Counted from the first letter of the stretch, positions 1-8,721 are shown. The stretch: 64,000 bases of DNA from Actinopolyspora biskrensis (GCF_013408175.1 NZ_JACBYW010000003.1:532906-596905), one strand, 5' to 3'. Translations and numbers: made by a program. Notes: generated by a model from the sequence alone, not told the origin.

Positions 1-1
1 C

Positions 2-250
2 CTGCGCGGATTCAGCCTCGGCGTGCTCCGCACCGTCATGGAACTGCTGCTGTCCGATCCGGGCAACCAGCGCGTGGTCGTCGAACCCGACGTGCGCAAC
101 ACCTCCGTGCACCGGCTCAACCGCGCTGTCGGGTTCCAGGAGGTCGAAACCGTGTCGCTGCCGGGCAAGACGGCCCTTCTCAGCACCTGCACCCGCTCCC
201 AGTACCACGCGACGGTGCCCGACGAACACGATCAGGAGGTATCCCGTTGA
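2..250 (+). CDS. desC: Siderophore N-acyltransferase, C-terminal part (DesC/IucB-like GNAT)
   Basis: Partial gene open at the left edge of the window; about 82 C-terminal residues are visible. The stretch VVVEPDVRNTSVHRLNRAVG followed by an LPGKTA segment is the acyl-CoA-binding end of the IucB/AlcB/DesC family. These enzymes acylate an N-hydroxylated diamine (N-hydroxycadaverine in desferrioxamine synthesis) to form the hydroxamate iron ligand. The stop TGA overlaps the TTG start of the next gene (TTGA), so the two are translationally coupled. The DesC assignment rests on the downstream DesD-type synthetase; the upstream desA and desB genes would lie outside the window. Confidence 0.8.
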   Translation: MRGFSLGVLRTVMELLLSDPGNQRVVVEPDVRNTSVHRLNRAVGFQEVETVSLPGKTALLSTCTRSQYHATVPDEHDQEVSR

Positions 251-2058
251 GCAGCAGCAGTGCAGCCGCACCGCGCGAGGCCGCGGCCCATCTGACACCG
301 CACCACTGGGAGACCGCCAACCGATTACTGGTGCGCAAGGCGCTGGCCGAGTTCTCCCACGAGCGCCTGCTGGAACCCGCGGAAACCACGCCGGGACACT
401 ACCGGGTGAGCAGCGACGACGGGCTGGTGGAGTACCACTTCGCGGCCGAGGTGGGGAGTCTGCGGCACTGGCGGGTCGACGCCGACAGCATCACCAGGTA
501 CTCCGAGGGGGACGAGCAACCGCTCGACGCGCTCGCCCTGTTCCTGGAGTTCCGGAAAACCCTGGGGCTGTCCGAGAGCACGCTTCCCGTCTACCTGGAG
601 GAGATCAGCAGCACGCTGTCCAGCAGCGCGTTCAAGCTCGCCGCGCCCGCCGCGCGCTCCGCGGAGCTGCTCGACGCGGGTTTCCAGGAAGTGGAGTCCG
701 GGCTTACCGAGGGGCACCCGTGCTTCGTGGCCAACAGCGGGCGCATCGGGTTCGACAGCACCGAGTTCACCGAGTACACCCCGGAGGCGGGGCAGCCGGT
801 CTCCCTGGTCTGGATGGCCGCGCACCGCGACAGGTCCACCTTCACCGTCTCCTCCGAGACGAGCTACGCGGAACTGATCTCGTCCGAACTGGACGAGGCG
901 GAACGTGCCGGGTTCACCGCAGGACTGCGCGAGCGCGGACTCGACCCGGAGGAGTACCACCTCTTCCCGGTGCACCCGTGGCAGTGGGAGAACAAGCTCT
1001 CGGTGACCTTCGCCGCCGAAGTGGCGCGGAACAACCTCGTGTACCTCGGCCGCGGTTCCGACGCGTACCGCCCGCAGCAGTCCGTCCGCACCATGTTCAA
1101 CGAGAGCTCGCCGTCGAAGCACTACGTGAAAACGGCGCTCTCGGTGCTCAACATGGGCTTCCTGCGCGGGCTGTCCGCCGAGTACATGAAGGCGACCCCG
1201 GCCATCAACGACTGGCTGGCCCGGGTGATCTCGCGTGATCGGCAGCTCGCCGACTCCGGGTTCGACATCCTGCGCGAGCGGGCCGCGATCGGCTACCACA
1301 ACGAGTACTACGAGTCCGCCTGCGCGAAGAGCTCCCCCTACCGCAAGATGCTGGCCGCGCTCTGGCGGGAGAGCCCCGTGCCGAAGCTGCGTTCCGGGCA
1401 GCGGCCGGTGAGCATGGCCGCGCTGCTGCACGTGGACCGCTTCGGGGACTCGGTGGTCGGCGAGCTCGTGTCCCGCTCCGGGCTGGAGCCCGAGGTCTGG
1501 CTGCGCCGCTACCTGGACGTCTACCTGCGGCCGCTGCTGCACCTGTTCTACGCCTACGACCTGGTGGCCATGCCGCACGGCGAGAACATCATCCTCGTGC
1601 TGGAGGACGGGGTCCCCCGAGGAGCCCTGCTCAAGGACATCGCCGAGGAGATCGCCGTGCTCGACGCCGACGCGGAGCTGCCGCCCGAGGTCGAGCGGAT
1701 CCGGTCGGTGGTTCCGGAGCACCTGCGCGAGCTGTCCCTGCTCACCGACGTGTTCGACTGCTTCTTCCGCTTCCTGTGCTCGATCACGTCCGCCGAGGGC
1801 GTGCTGAGCGAGGAGGTCTTCTGGAGGACCGTGGCCGAGTGCGTGACCGACTACCAGCGGGACAACCCCGAGCTGCGGGACGAGTTCCGGCGGCACGACC
1901 TGTTCACCGAGTGGTTCTCGCTGTCCTGCCTGAACAGGCTGCAACTCGGCGACAACGAGCAGATGGTCGACCTGCAGGACCCGAGCAGCGCGCTCGCCTT
2001 CGCCGGGACCCTGTCCAACCCGATCGCGCCCTACGCGCCGGACCCCGTGGAGCGGTGA
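247..2058 (+). CDS. desD: NRPS-independent siderophore synthetase (IucA/IucC family, DesD-like)
   Basis: 603 residues, the usual length for a NIS synthetase. It would condense N-hydroxy-N-acyl-cadaverine units, through an acyl-adenylate, into a desferrioxamine-type trihydroxamate. Family motifs visible: HPCFVANSGRIGF near residue 157, HPWQWENK near residue 243, KTALSVLNMGFLRGL in the middle and MPHGENI near residue 442. The start is TTG, overlapping the stop of the acyltransferase; the GGAGG in gatcaggaggtatcccg supports it. Followed 2 nt later by a long terminator-like palindrome, so it is the last gene of its operon. The exact product (desferrioxamine E, B or another hydroxamate) cannot be read from this gene. 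Confidence 0.9.
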   Translation: MSSSSAAAPREAAAHLTPHHWETANRLLVRKALAEFSHERLLEPAETTPGHYRVSSDDGLVEYHFAAEVGSLRHWRVDADSITRYSEGDEQPLDALALFLEFRKTLGLSESTLPVYLEEISSTLSSSAFKLAAPAARSAELLDAGFQEVESGLTEGHPCFVANSGRIGFDSTEFTEYTPEAGQPVSLVWMAAHRDRSTFTVSSETSYAELISSELDEAERAGFTAGLRERGLDPEEYHLFPVHPWQWENKLSVTFAAEVARNNLVYLGRGSDAYRPQQSVRTMFNESSPSKHYVKTALSVLNMGFLRGLSAEYMKATPAINDWLARVISRDRQLADSGFDILRERAAIGYHNEYYESACAKSSPYRKMLAALWRESPVPKLRSGQRPVSMAALLHVDRFGDSVVGELVSRSGLEPEVWLRRYLDVYLRPLLHLFYAYDLVAMPHGENIILVLEDGVPRGALLKDIAEEIAVLDADAELPPEVERIRSVVPEHLRELSLLTDVFDCFFRFLCSITSAEGVLSEEVFWRTVAECVTDYQRDNPELRDEFRRHDLFTEWFSLSCLNRLQLGDNEQMVDLQDPSSALAFAGTLSNPIAPYAPDPVER

Positions 2059-2060
2059 CT

Positions 2061-2110
2061 CCCGCCCGCCGGTGGAACGTTTCGCGTGAAACGTCCCACC
2101 GGCGGGCGGG
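2061..2110 (+). terminator. 50-nt palindrome ending the siderophore operon
   Basis: CCCGCCCGCCGGTGG (2061-2075) pairs perfectly with CCACCGGCGGGCGGG (2096-2110). The 20-nt top of the hairpin is itself an inverted repeat around TTTCGCGTGAAA. It lies directly after the desD stop and works as a strong stem, but has no T-tract. Confidence 0.65.
2079..2092. promoter_or_regulatory. parS-like ParB site
   Basis: GTTTCGCGTGAAAC differs by one base from the canonical chromosomal parS core GTTTCACGTGAAAC. It sits at the tip of the hairpin after desD. Two related sites occur near 53.2 kb. All three are followed by CGTCCC or GTCCC. Function as a centromere site is inferred. Confidence 0.5.
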
Positions 2111-2259
2111 CGGGGTTGGGGTCGACCAGCTCCTCGAACAGAGCTTCGGTGAGCCTGTCCGGCCCCAGTCGGGGTCGTGGGCGATGTCGTGGGTCGCGGT
2201 GAGTTCTCCCAGCGTGTCGGCGTCGGTGCGCGAAGGTGTGAACTGCATGTGGTTCGTGG

Positions 2260-3180
2260 TCAGCAACTCGCGGGCGGTATCTCCGTCGGTGTCTCGGCAT
2301 CGACGATCAAGGACTCTTCCGTCGTGTGGTCGGTCATGACGACCTCGGTGGCTCGTTCGGACAGTACTTTCTGTTCCTGGGCTGACAAGCCCAGGCGATT
2401 CCAGGCGAAAACCGCGTGGTGGGCCAGCACCGCGCGTAGGCCCCGTTCGAGCTGTCCGCGCTGGGCGTGTTCGTCGAGTGTGCTACCGGCGGCTGCGAAC
2501 GCATCGAGCCAACCGTGGATCGGTGCGAGCGGACCGCTTTCGGCCAGGCTTGCCGCGTCGGCGGTCATCAACCGCTGCATGTTCTGCCGCTGCTGTCGAG
2601 TGATCGGTAGTGGATGGGTGGACTCGTCGTTGCCGGTGTGTCGCATGCGGGCGATGCGGTTCCACACGTCGCCCTGTTCGTACCAGTCCAGGCCCGCGCC
2701 GCGGAGCAGAGCACTGATCAGCAGTACGCCGAGTTCCCGGCGTCCCGGTTCGGGCGAGGATTCGGCGGCGTGCTGGCGGGCGAGGTAGGCCAAGATGTTG
2801 CTGCTGTCGCCGTGGAACAGCCTGTGGGCGGTGGTCATCGCAGCCGCGCCGCCGAAGGCCAGTGTTTCCGGCTCGTAGATGCCGTGGGCCCACCAAGCCA
2901 CTTCGCCGGTGGCGGTCAGGTCTTCCAGGGTCCGTGCCAGGTAGGTGCGGGCAGCGGTGTCGCCGAGGTAGCGCAGCCGCCAGTGCGGGTGTTTGCGTAC
3001 GAAGAACCACTGGTCGAGGCGGCCGTCGTGCTCGGCGGTGGCCAGGGGCGGGTGGAGACGTCGTGCTGCGGTGGTCTCGGCGTTGTCCCAGTCGGTCCAT
3101 TCGATCAGCAGCTGTGGCCAGCAGTCGTGGTCGTCATCGGAGTCTTCGCGTTGCCCCGGGGTGGTGCTGTCGGGAAGCAT
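2260..3180 (-). CDS. Stand-alone thiopeptide-type / SpaB_C (lantibiotic dehydratase C-terminal) domain protein
   Basis: 306 residues. It matches the elimination-domain family found at the C-terminus of LanB dehydratases and as separate proteins in thiopeptide clusters. In LanB this domain removes glutamate from glutamylated Ser/Thr to give dehydroamino acids. Seen: WFFVRKHPHWRLRYLGD near the N-terminus, a GIYEPETLAFGG block (the E..(R)FGG motif with Ala in place of the usual Arg), and LAHHAVFAWNRLGL near the C-terminus, where the catalytic His of the family lies. It begins 12 nt after the LanC stop and is the last gene of lanB-lanC-this. LanB next door already has such a domain, so this one is either a second eliminase or a partner subunit. 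Confidence 0.8.
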   Translation of the reverse strand: MLPDSTTPGQREDSDDDHDCWPQLLIEWTDWDNAETTAARRLHPPLATAEHDGRLDQWFFVRKHPHWRLRYLGDTAARTYLARTLEDLTATGEVAWWAHGIYEPETLAFGGAAAMTTAHRLFHGDSSNILAYLARQHAAESSPEPGRRELGVLLISALLRGAGLDWYEQGDVWNRIARMRHTGNDESTHPLPITRQQRQNMQRLMTADAASLAESGPLAPIHGWLDAFAAAGSTLDEHAQRGQLERGLRAVLAHHAVFAWNRLGLSAQEQKVLSERATEVVMTDHTTEESLIVDAETPTEIPPASC

Positions 3181-3192
3181 CCTTGGTCCTCG

Positions 3193-4398
3193 TCAGTTCA
3201 GTAGGAGACTCGCGTCCCATGCGCATGAATCGGTGCTGGCGGCTGTGGTGTGCAGGGTGAGGGCTATGCCGGCGGCGCCGGTCAGGAATTCCGGCGAGTC
3301 CGTGTGCTGGTGCTCGGTCAACGTGCTGATCAGTTGTGGAAGGTGCTCACCCAGGTCTTCGGTGACAGCGTCCGCGGCCATGCGCCAGGTGGTTTGTACG
3401 AGTCCGGCGAGTCCGTGGCACAGGCCGGGTTCGGTGAGGTAGGTGCGTTGCTTCGGGTCGGTCAGGCAGCCGAGCAGCGCGGCTTCGCTGGTGCGCTGGC
3501 GGGTCGTGTCGCCCAGGGCGAGGGCGGCGAGCTGCTGGGCACGGGCCAGCCCGGGGGTGCCGTAGCACCAGGAAGGTCGTCCCGGCCCCGTGATGGGAGC
3601 GTCGTCGCGTATCTGGGCGTGGGTGAGCCAGTAGGGCCACCACGGTCCGGCTGGGTGGGGTTGTTGCCAGGTGTCGAGCCAGGTGCAGATCCGGTCGAGG
3701 GCGTCGATGTGTCCGTCCACGGTGATGCCGCGACGCGCTGCTCGGGCGAGAAGAGCGAGTGGTCCGGTGATGCCGTGGGCCATGCCGAGGTTGGCGTGTC
3801 CGTGGGTGAATGCCGGGTCGGGGTCGTCGGGGCTCGGAGCGTGGTCGACCCACCAGCCTGGCGACCCGTCCGGGTGCGGGTGCGTCAGGCGCACCAGGTA
3901 GGACAGCACAGCACGGGTGCTGTCGTGGTGGTTGCGTTGCAGGTGGTATGCCCCGAGGCCGGTGAGCCCGCGCATGAGGTCGTACTCGCGGAAGGTCGTG
4001 GGGTGTCCGCGGTCGATGCGGGTGTGGGCGGCGGCCAGGCGGCGGAAGGTCAGGTCCGTGATGCTCGTGTCGAGTTGGGACAGGGCGCGGGTGAGTGTGC
4101 CCGGCCGTGCGCGAGTGACGAGGTGGGCGGCGAAGGCGCAGGCTGGGGCTCCGAAGAACAGTCCGGCATCGTCTCCGGCGGACAGGTCACCGCTGAGGGC
4201 GGTGGTCAGCCAGGTGTGGGCACTCGCCCGGTCGTCGTGGCCGGAAGCGGCGCGTTCGCTGTGCAGAAGGGCGATCCCGGCCGCTCCGGAGGCCAAGGAC
4301 TGCGCCGATGCCCCCGTCTCGGCGAGCCGCTCCGGGGACGTGAGGTTGTGGGCGATGTCGGCGGCGGCCTCCAGCGTCGTCTGAACGGTGGGGGTCAT
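3193..4398 (-). CDS. Lanthionine synthetase C (LanC)-like cyclase
   Basis: 401 residues, normal for LanC, which adds Cys thiols to dehydro-residues to form lanthionine rings in a zinc-dependent alpha-toroid. The three zinc ligands are present: CYG (Cys278), CHG (Cys327-His328), and the GMAHG motif with His208 supplies the family's active-site histidine. The start ATG overlaps the LanB stop as ATGA, giving tight coupling. The reading frame stays open upstream to about 5115, but that part is antisense-frame shadow of lanB, so the ATG at 4398 is chosen. The gene looks intact although its operon has lost its promoter end. Confidence 0.88.
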   Translation of the reverse strand: MTPTVQTTLEAAADIAHNLTSPERLAETGASAQSLASGAAGIALLHSERAASGHDDRASAHTWLTTALSGDLSAGDDAGLFFGAPACAFAAHLVTRARPGTLTRALSQLDTSITDLTFRRLAAAHTRIDRGHPTTFREYDLMRGLTGLGAYHLQRNHHDSTRAVLSYLVRLTHPHPDGSPGWWVDHAPSPDDPDPAFTHGHANLGMAHGITGPLALLARAARRGITVDGHIDALDRICTWLDTWQQPHPAGPWWPYWLTHAQIRDDAPITGPGRPSWCYGTPGLARAQQLAALALGDTTRQRTSEAALLGCLTDPKQRTYLTEPGLCHGLAGLVQTTWRMAADAVTEDLGEHLPQLISTLTEHQHTDSPEFLTGAAGIALTLHTTAASTDSCAWDASLLLN

Positions 4399-7085
4399 GC
4401 GGTTCCTTGCTTCCGACGGCTGGTGATGCTCAGGGCGGCGGCGCGGGCCAGGTGCAGACACCGGCGTTCGCGGTCGGGGTCGATGCCGGTCATGCGCACG
4501 TGGTGCAGGTGCAGGAAGTCGCGCAGGATCTCCGTTGGGACCGCAGTTCCGGGCGAGGTGATGGACTGGCGATAGCTGGTCAGTGCGTGGGCACGGGTTC
4601 TCCATGCGGCGAGGGTGGTGTCGCCGCCGGGCAACGCGCGTAGCGCAGTCCACTGGTCGTGGGGGGTGGCGAGTTCGAGTGCCTGGTCGCGGAGTCCTCG
4701 GGGCGGGGCTGGTGTGTGGGTGCGGGGGATGTGGTCGATCAGCCACCGCGTCCCCTGCTCGATGTTGCCGAGGTAGGAGATCACCAGGTCGACCATGCTC
4801 GCGGCCGTGATCGCCTCGCTGGACGCGCCCGCGCGGGTGTGTTCCAGCTGCGTGAGCACGGCCGCGGAGTCGGCGGCGAAGAGGGATTCGGCCGCGCGCA
4901 TGGCTTCCCCGTCGCCGAACCGGCCGGTTTCGGGGCGATAGGTCTCCAGGGTCATTCCGCCCAGCAGACCTCGTTGGCGCAGGGCGTGAGCCCAAGCGCT
5001 GACACGGGCGGCAGCGGTTCCGAACTCGTCGGGGTGGTTCAACCGGATGCGCAGCCGCAGGTGCGGGTGGGGGTCGGCATAGCGCAGGAACCACCACTGC
5101 GGGTGGTTGTCCCACTGGTCCAGCAGCCGAGGCAGATGGTCGGTGAGGAGGTGTGTCTGCCGGTCGGGATGGCCGTGGAGCTGGGCGTAGAGCCAGGTTC
5201 CGGCTCCGGGCAGGTGTCCGTGTTCACGAGCGTGCACGGTGACGGGAGAGCGCGTGCGTGCCGCGGGTCCGGCCTCTGGGGCGGCTGTGGAGGTCATCGG
5301 GGCGACGAGGTCGTGAGCGCGGCCGTCGATCCAGTCGAAGGCACCGGGCGGGGGTGCTTCACGTAGGGTGAGGCGCTCGTTGCGGTCGAGCTCGGTGCGC
5401 AACAGCTGCTGGTGGGTGGGGTCGTCCAGGTTCAGGTGCAGCCGTTGATCACCATCACCGAGGTACACGTCGTCGGCGACGTGGAACCGGTCTCGCCAGG
5501 TGGCCAGTGCTTCGGCCCATCGGGTCCCGTCGGCGTCGTGCGGCAGTTCGCGGGAGGTAAGTGTCCACTGGGCGGGAGCGAGGATGCTGCGCTGGTAGCG
5601 CACGCGCGGTAGGTATGGCAGCTGTCCTGCTGCTTTGCCCCAGGCGAAGGGGCCGAGGGTCGGGGTGCGGGCCGTGGTGATCTCGGCCAGAAACCGAGCC
5701 AGCGGGTGTGTGTGGTGGGTGAATTCCACGGCATTGACCATGATCGGCTCAACCACCTGCCCGTGGGTGAGTGAGACGAGGTAGAGGCGGTCGAGGTCGC
5801 CGGTCACGGTGAGGTCGTCGACAGCGAGCCGGTTCACGCGATGCTCACCCAGGGACAGCACCTCGGGCAGCACAGCGGGACTGCGGGCGACGTTGTGGGT
5901 ACGGGTGTGCAGCGGTGGGCAGGAGAGCTGCACGGGAACGGCCTCTCGGGCGAGTGTGGGAAGCCGAGCGTAGGTCTCCGTCAGGCGCTTGCGTTCGGGC
6001 TCGGCGAGCGCGTCCAGGAAACGTCCGGTCAGGGTGCCCGCCGCACGGGAGATTCCGGCAACCGCTAACTCGAACTCGCCACGGTCGATGGCCTCGGGGG
6101 TTGTGGCGTGGACACGAAACGAGAGTTCACAGTGTGGACGACGCCGCGGAGTCTCGGAAGTGGCTGCCAGCGCGGCCACCGTGTCCTCGTCGAGGTGGAC
6201 CTCCCGGCGTTGATCGAGGGCGGCCCGTTGTGCCAGGGAGAGCAGCCGCGCGTCCCGCTCGGAGAGGCCCTGTTGCCCCACGTCCAGGAGGGAGTCCCGG
6301 TATCCGGCGGGATAGCCGAGCCCGGTGTCGGGGTCGAGCAGGTCGCGAACGGGTACGTGCGCGCCGGGTCCGTAGCGTTCGAGGAACCGGTGGTGGTAGT
6401 CGATCCACTCGGTGCTGCCCTGAGGGTGCGGGCTCAGGCGTGCAAGCACGTCTACCGTGGATTCGGCCTCCCGCCAGACAGGTTCGGGAAGACTCACCGA
6501 GCAATCGGCGTGCAGATCCACCATGACGGGCTTGTCGGTGGCAGCCAGGGCCGACATCCGTGTCGACAGCGATCTGCGCAGCGCGCCGGGCTCGGACGGA
6601 GGCGTCGCGGCGTTGTGCCGGGCGAACTCGCCCCGCACCTCGCGCAGCTCGTTGATCAACGCGACCGCGTCCTCCGGAAGTTCGTCCAGGTCGAAGGTGT
6701 CGAGTTCGGCCACGACGTGCTCCACCGAGTCGGTGCTGGTCATGGGAGGACGCAGGTTGCTGATCAGCACGCGTTGTTCGATCAGCTCATCCACCATGTG
6801 CTCGATCGCCGCGAGCGAGCTGCGGGGAAACTCGTGCTCCAGCCTGGTTATCAGGGCGGTAACCGGGATGGGGGTGTCGGCGGTTCGCAGGGCGATGTCG
6901 ACGGCACGGGTGTAGCGCACCGAGATCTCGGCGGGTCCCTTGTGGTCTGTGCGTGGCTGGTGGGTGATCACGAGTCGGTCGCCGCGGGTCTCGGCGATGT
7001 TGGTGGACACCACGCGAAGTCGGTGCCGGAGCGCTCGACACCGTTCCAACGAGGTGATCACCTGATTGATCCACTCGGACTCGGC
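4395..7085 (-). pseudogene. Lantibiotic dehydratase (LanB), 5'-truncated
   Basis: About 895 recognisable residues of a class I LanB dehydratase: glutamylation domain, then a SpaB_C elimination domain with WWFLRYADPHPHLRLRIRL, LETYRPETGRFGDG and FLHLHHVRM holding the expected Arg/Glu/His positions. Full-length homologues are roughly 1,030 residues and begin with a segment carrying TRPTPFGLF-type residues. Here recognisable homology starts only at ESEWINQVITSLERCR. Upstream, the frame stays open to 7196 but that DNA codes, on the other strand, for a DUF5753 regulator tail. So about 140 N-terminal codons, the start and the promoter were deleted. The open frame could still be translated from ATG 7196 as a chimera, but glutamylation activity is unlikely. 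Confidence 0.75.
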
Positions 7086-7091
7086 CCGCGC

Positions 7092-7445
7092 ATGGACACG
7101 GTGATCCACGAGTCCGGCCTCCGTCAGCTGGTCGGCGGTACCGACGTGATGCGGGAACAGTTGGAACATCTCGTCACGATGGGCGACCTGCCGCATGTCA
7201 CTCTACAAGTACTGCCGTTCAGCGCGGGCGCGGTGCCCGCGCTCGGCGCACCGTTCATCATCCTCTCGTTCCCTGACCAGGAAGACCCCGACGTTCCATA
7301 CACGGACTACCTGACCGGCTGCGTCTACGTGGAGGACGAGGACGAGGTCGCATCGTATAACCTGAATTACAGCGCTCTTGAACAAGCGGCGCTGACCCCC
7401 GCAGACTCGACAGAGTTCCTCTCCAAGCTTGCCGGGGAGCTATGA
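7092..7445 (+). pseudogene. XRE-family regulator, C-terminal DUF5753 fragment (copy 1)
   Basis: About 118 residues covering only the last part of a roughly 285-residue HTH-DUF5753 protein: TVIHESGLRQLVGG, DVMREQLEHL, VTLQVLPFSAG, and the usual YVEDEDEVASYN ending. The helix-turn-helix and first half of DUF5753 are missing. The break lies at 7080-7095, where the truncated lanB starts on the opposite strand. Both genes lost their 5' ends there, as expected for one deletion between divergent genes. The stop overlaps a possible ATG of the next gene (ATGA), which keeps the normal regulator-DUF397 pairing. Confidence 0.75.
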
Positions 7446-7462
7446 GTACAAGGAGCACCCAC

Positions 7463-7672
7463 ATGACCGCCCCAGACTTCAGTCAGGCTCGCTGGCACAA
7501 AAGCAGCCGCAGCAACGGCGGCGGTGCAGCTTGCGTCATGGTGGCGCACGTGCCCACCGCCACCGGCGTCGCCGACAGCAAACTCGGCGACGACAGCCCC
7601 GTCCTGCCGTTCGGCAAAACCGCGTGGACACAGTTCCTCGACGCGATCAAAAGCGACCGCCTCGACAGCTGA
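7463..7672 (+). CDS. DUF397 domain protein (copy 1)
   Basis: 69 residues with the family signature ARWHKSSRSNGGG...CV, a central D.K(L)GDDSPVL block and FLDAIKSDRL at the end. DUF397 proteins are small partners or antagonists of WhiJ/DUF5753-type regulators in actinomycetes. ATG 7463 is preferred over ATG 7442 because AAGGAG lies 8 nt before it. Its regulator partner directly upstream is headless. About two thirds of its residues match the copy at 8244. Confidence 0.85.
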   Translation: MTAPDFSQARWHKSSRSNGGGAACVMVAHVPTATGVADSKLGDDSPVLPFGKTAWTQFLDAIKSDRLDS

Positions 7673-7685
7673 TCCCGCTTCGCGA

Positions 7686-7716
7686 AGTCCCGCTCGATGT
7701 GCCGTCGGGCGGGACT
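7686..7716 (+). terminator. Hairpin after DUF397 copy 1
   Basis: AGTCCCGC (7686-7693) pairs with GCGGGACT (7709-7716), no T-run. A close relative follows DUF397 copy 2 at 8465-8493, and the flanking cgcttcgcga is also shared, so the hairpin was duplicated with the gene pair. Confidence 0.55.
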
Positions 7717-7831
7717 CCTTCATGGTAGGCCGCTGTGCCCAACGCTCCAAAGTTCAGTTGACCAGCTCGATCACGACATCACACGCCGCATGAGACCTCA
7801 GCTCATGTTCCGGAAGGTTTCTGGGCCGTGA

Positions 7832-8239
7832 TCCCAGCACCGAACTGCGACAGCGCCGGACACAAAAACAGCCTCACACTCGGTCGTCCTCAGCGAAGGT
7901 ACGTTGAAACGCCGAATTGGCGGCACAGCGGTCATGACCGAACAGCTGGAACTTCTCTGCGACTTGGCGGAACTCCAGCACGTAGCGGTGCAGGTGCTGC
8001 CGTTCAGTGCCGGTAGCCACGCTTCGCTGGGCACTTCCTTCACGATCCTGCGGCTGCGCAACAACCACAAGCGCACGGTGTATGTCGAAGACATCACAAG
8101 CGCGGACTACCTGGATCGACCGCACCACCTCGACACGTATAACCTGGTCTACGAGCGGCTACGGATGGAAGCACTCGGCTTGAACGAGTCCAAATCCATG
8201 CTGAAGCAGACCATAGAAGAGCTTGGCGCTGGAAGGTGA
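7832..8239 (+). pseudogene. XRE-family regulator, C-terminal DUF5753 fragment (copy 2)
   Basis: Open from just after an in-frame stop at 7829, with recognisable DUF5753 sequence from about SVVLSEGTLKRRIGG, then VAVQVLPFSAG, YVEDITSADYLDR and a C-terminal helix ending in EELGAGR. No ATG or GTG lies in frame before the family homology; only a TTG at 7904 could start it. The HTH and N-terminal half are absent. The break falls within a few residues of the break in copy 1. It ends 4 nt before the ATG of a DUF397 gene. Confidence 0.72.
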
Positions 8240-8243
8240 CGGG

Positions 8244-8450
8244 ATGACCCCCAATCTCACCGAGGCGCGGTGGCGCAAGTCCACCCGAAGCAGCGGTAAC
8301 GGCGGTGCCTGCGTTGAAGTGGGGATCGCGCCTTCCGCTGCCGGAGTACGCGACACGAAACTCGGCGACGACAGCCCCACCCTCGCGTTCACACGTTCGC
8401 GGTGGGGCTCCTTCCTCGACGCGATCAAGAGCGACCGCCTCGACGGCTGA
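8244..8450 (+). CDS. DUF397 domain protein (copy 2)
   Basis: 68 residues: ARWRKSTRSSGNGGACVEV, TKLGDDSPTLAF, and FLDAIKSDRLDG. Same family and near-identical ends as copy 1. The start ATG is preceded by GGAAGG. Together with the fragment at 7832 it forms a tandem duplicate of the regulator/DUF397 module. Confidence 0.85.
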   Translation: MTPNLTEARWRKSTRSSGNGGACVEVGIAPSAAGVRDTKLGDDSPTLAFTRSRWGSFLDAIKSDRLDG

Positions 8451-8464
8451 CCCCGCTTCGCGAG

Positions 8465-8493
8465 GTCCCGCTCGGCGCACCACCGGGCGGGAC
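8465..8493 (+). terminator. Hairpin after DUF397 copy 2
   Basis: GTCCCGC (8465-8471) pairs with GCGGGAC (8487-8493). Duplicate of the hairpin at 7686 with base changes in the loop. No T-tract. Confidence 0.5.
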
Positions 8494-8602
8494 TTCGCGC
8501 GTCGCGCACCTCCGTGTCCCCTGGTCGATATCTACCGCGCGAGCAGCACCGATCGCTAACCTCGCACTCGAGGGGATCGATCCGATGCTGTGGAGGTCGA
8601 GC

Positions 8603-8707
8603 ATGGGCAAGCGCGACTCGGACCGGGACGGCCAGGGCACTCCCCAACCGGACGAGTGGGAGAACTGGGAAACCGAGGACGACGGGGACAAGCACGAGGA
8701 CAAGTAG
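8603..8707 (+). CDS. 34-residue acidic peptide upstream of the methyltransferase
   Basis: ATG 8603 has GGAGG seven bases upstream. The peptide is highly charged, with many Asp/Glu and Lys/Arg residues, a central DEWENWETEDDGD and no Cys, so it is not a lanthipeptide core. It stops 14 nt before the methyltransferase start, which suggests one transcript. PCMT-like RiPP methyltransferases act on Asp in small precursor peptides, so a substrate role is possible but unproven; it may equally be a spurious short ORF. Confidence 0.4.
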   Translation: MGKRDSDRDGQGTPQPDEWENWETEDDGDKHEDK

Positions 8708-8721
8708 CGACGGCACGGCGG

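Noticed and set aside
325..1944. Long open frame antisense to desD
   Set aside because: Codon-position shadow in high-GC DNA; no ribosome site or family motifs, while desD is well supported.
4395..7196. LanB as a complete gene starting at ATG 7196
   Set aside because: The first ~38 codons are antisense to a DUF5753 coding segment and the family N-terminus is missing.
8603..8707. Acidic peptide as the lanthipeptide precursor
   Set aside because: It has no Cys and only two Ser/Thr, so no lanthionine ring can form. Kept only as a possible substrate of the methyltransferase.
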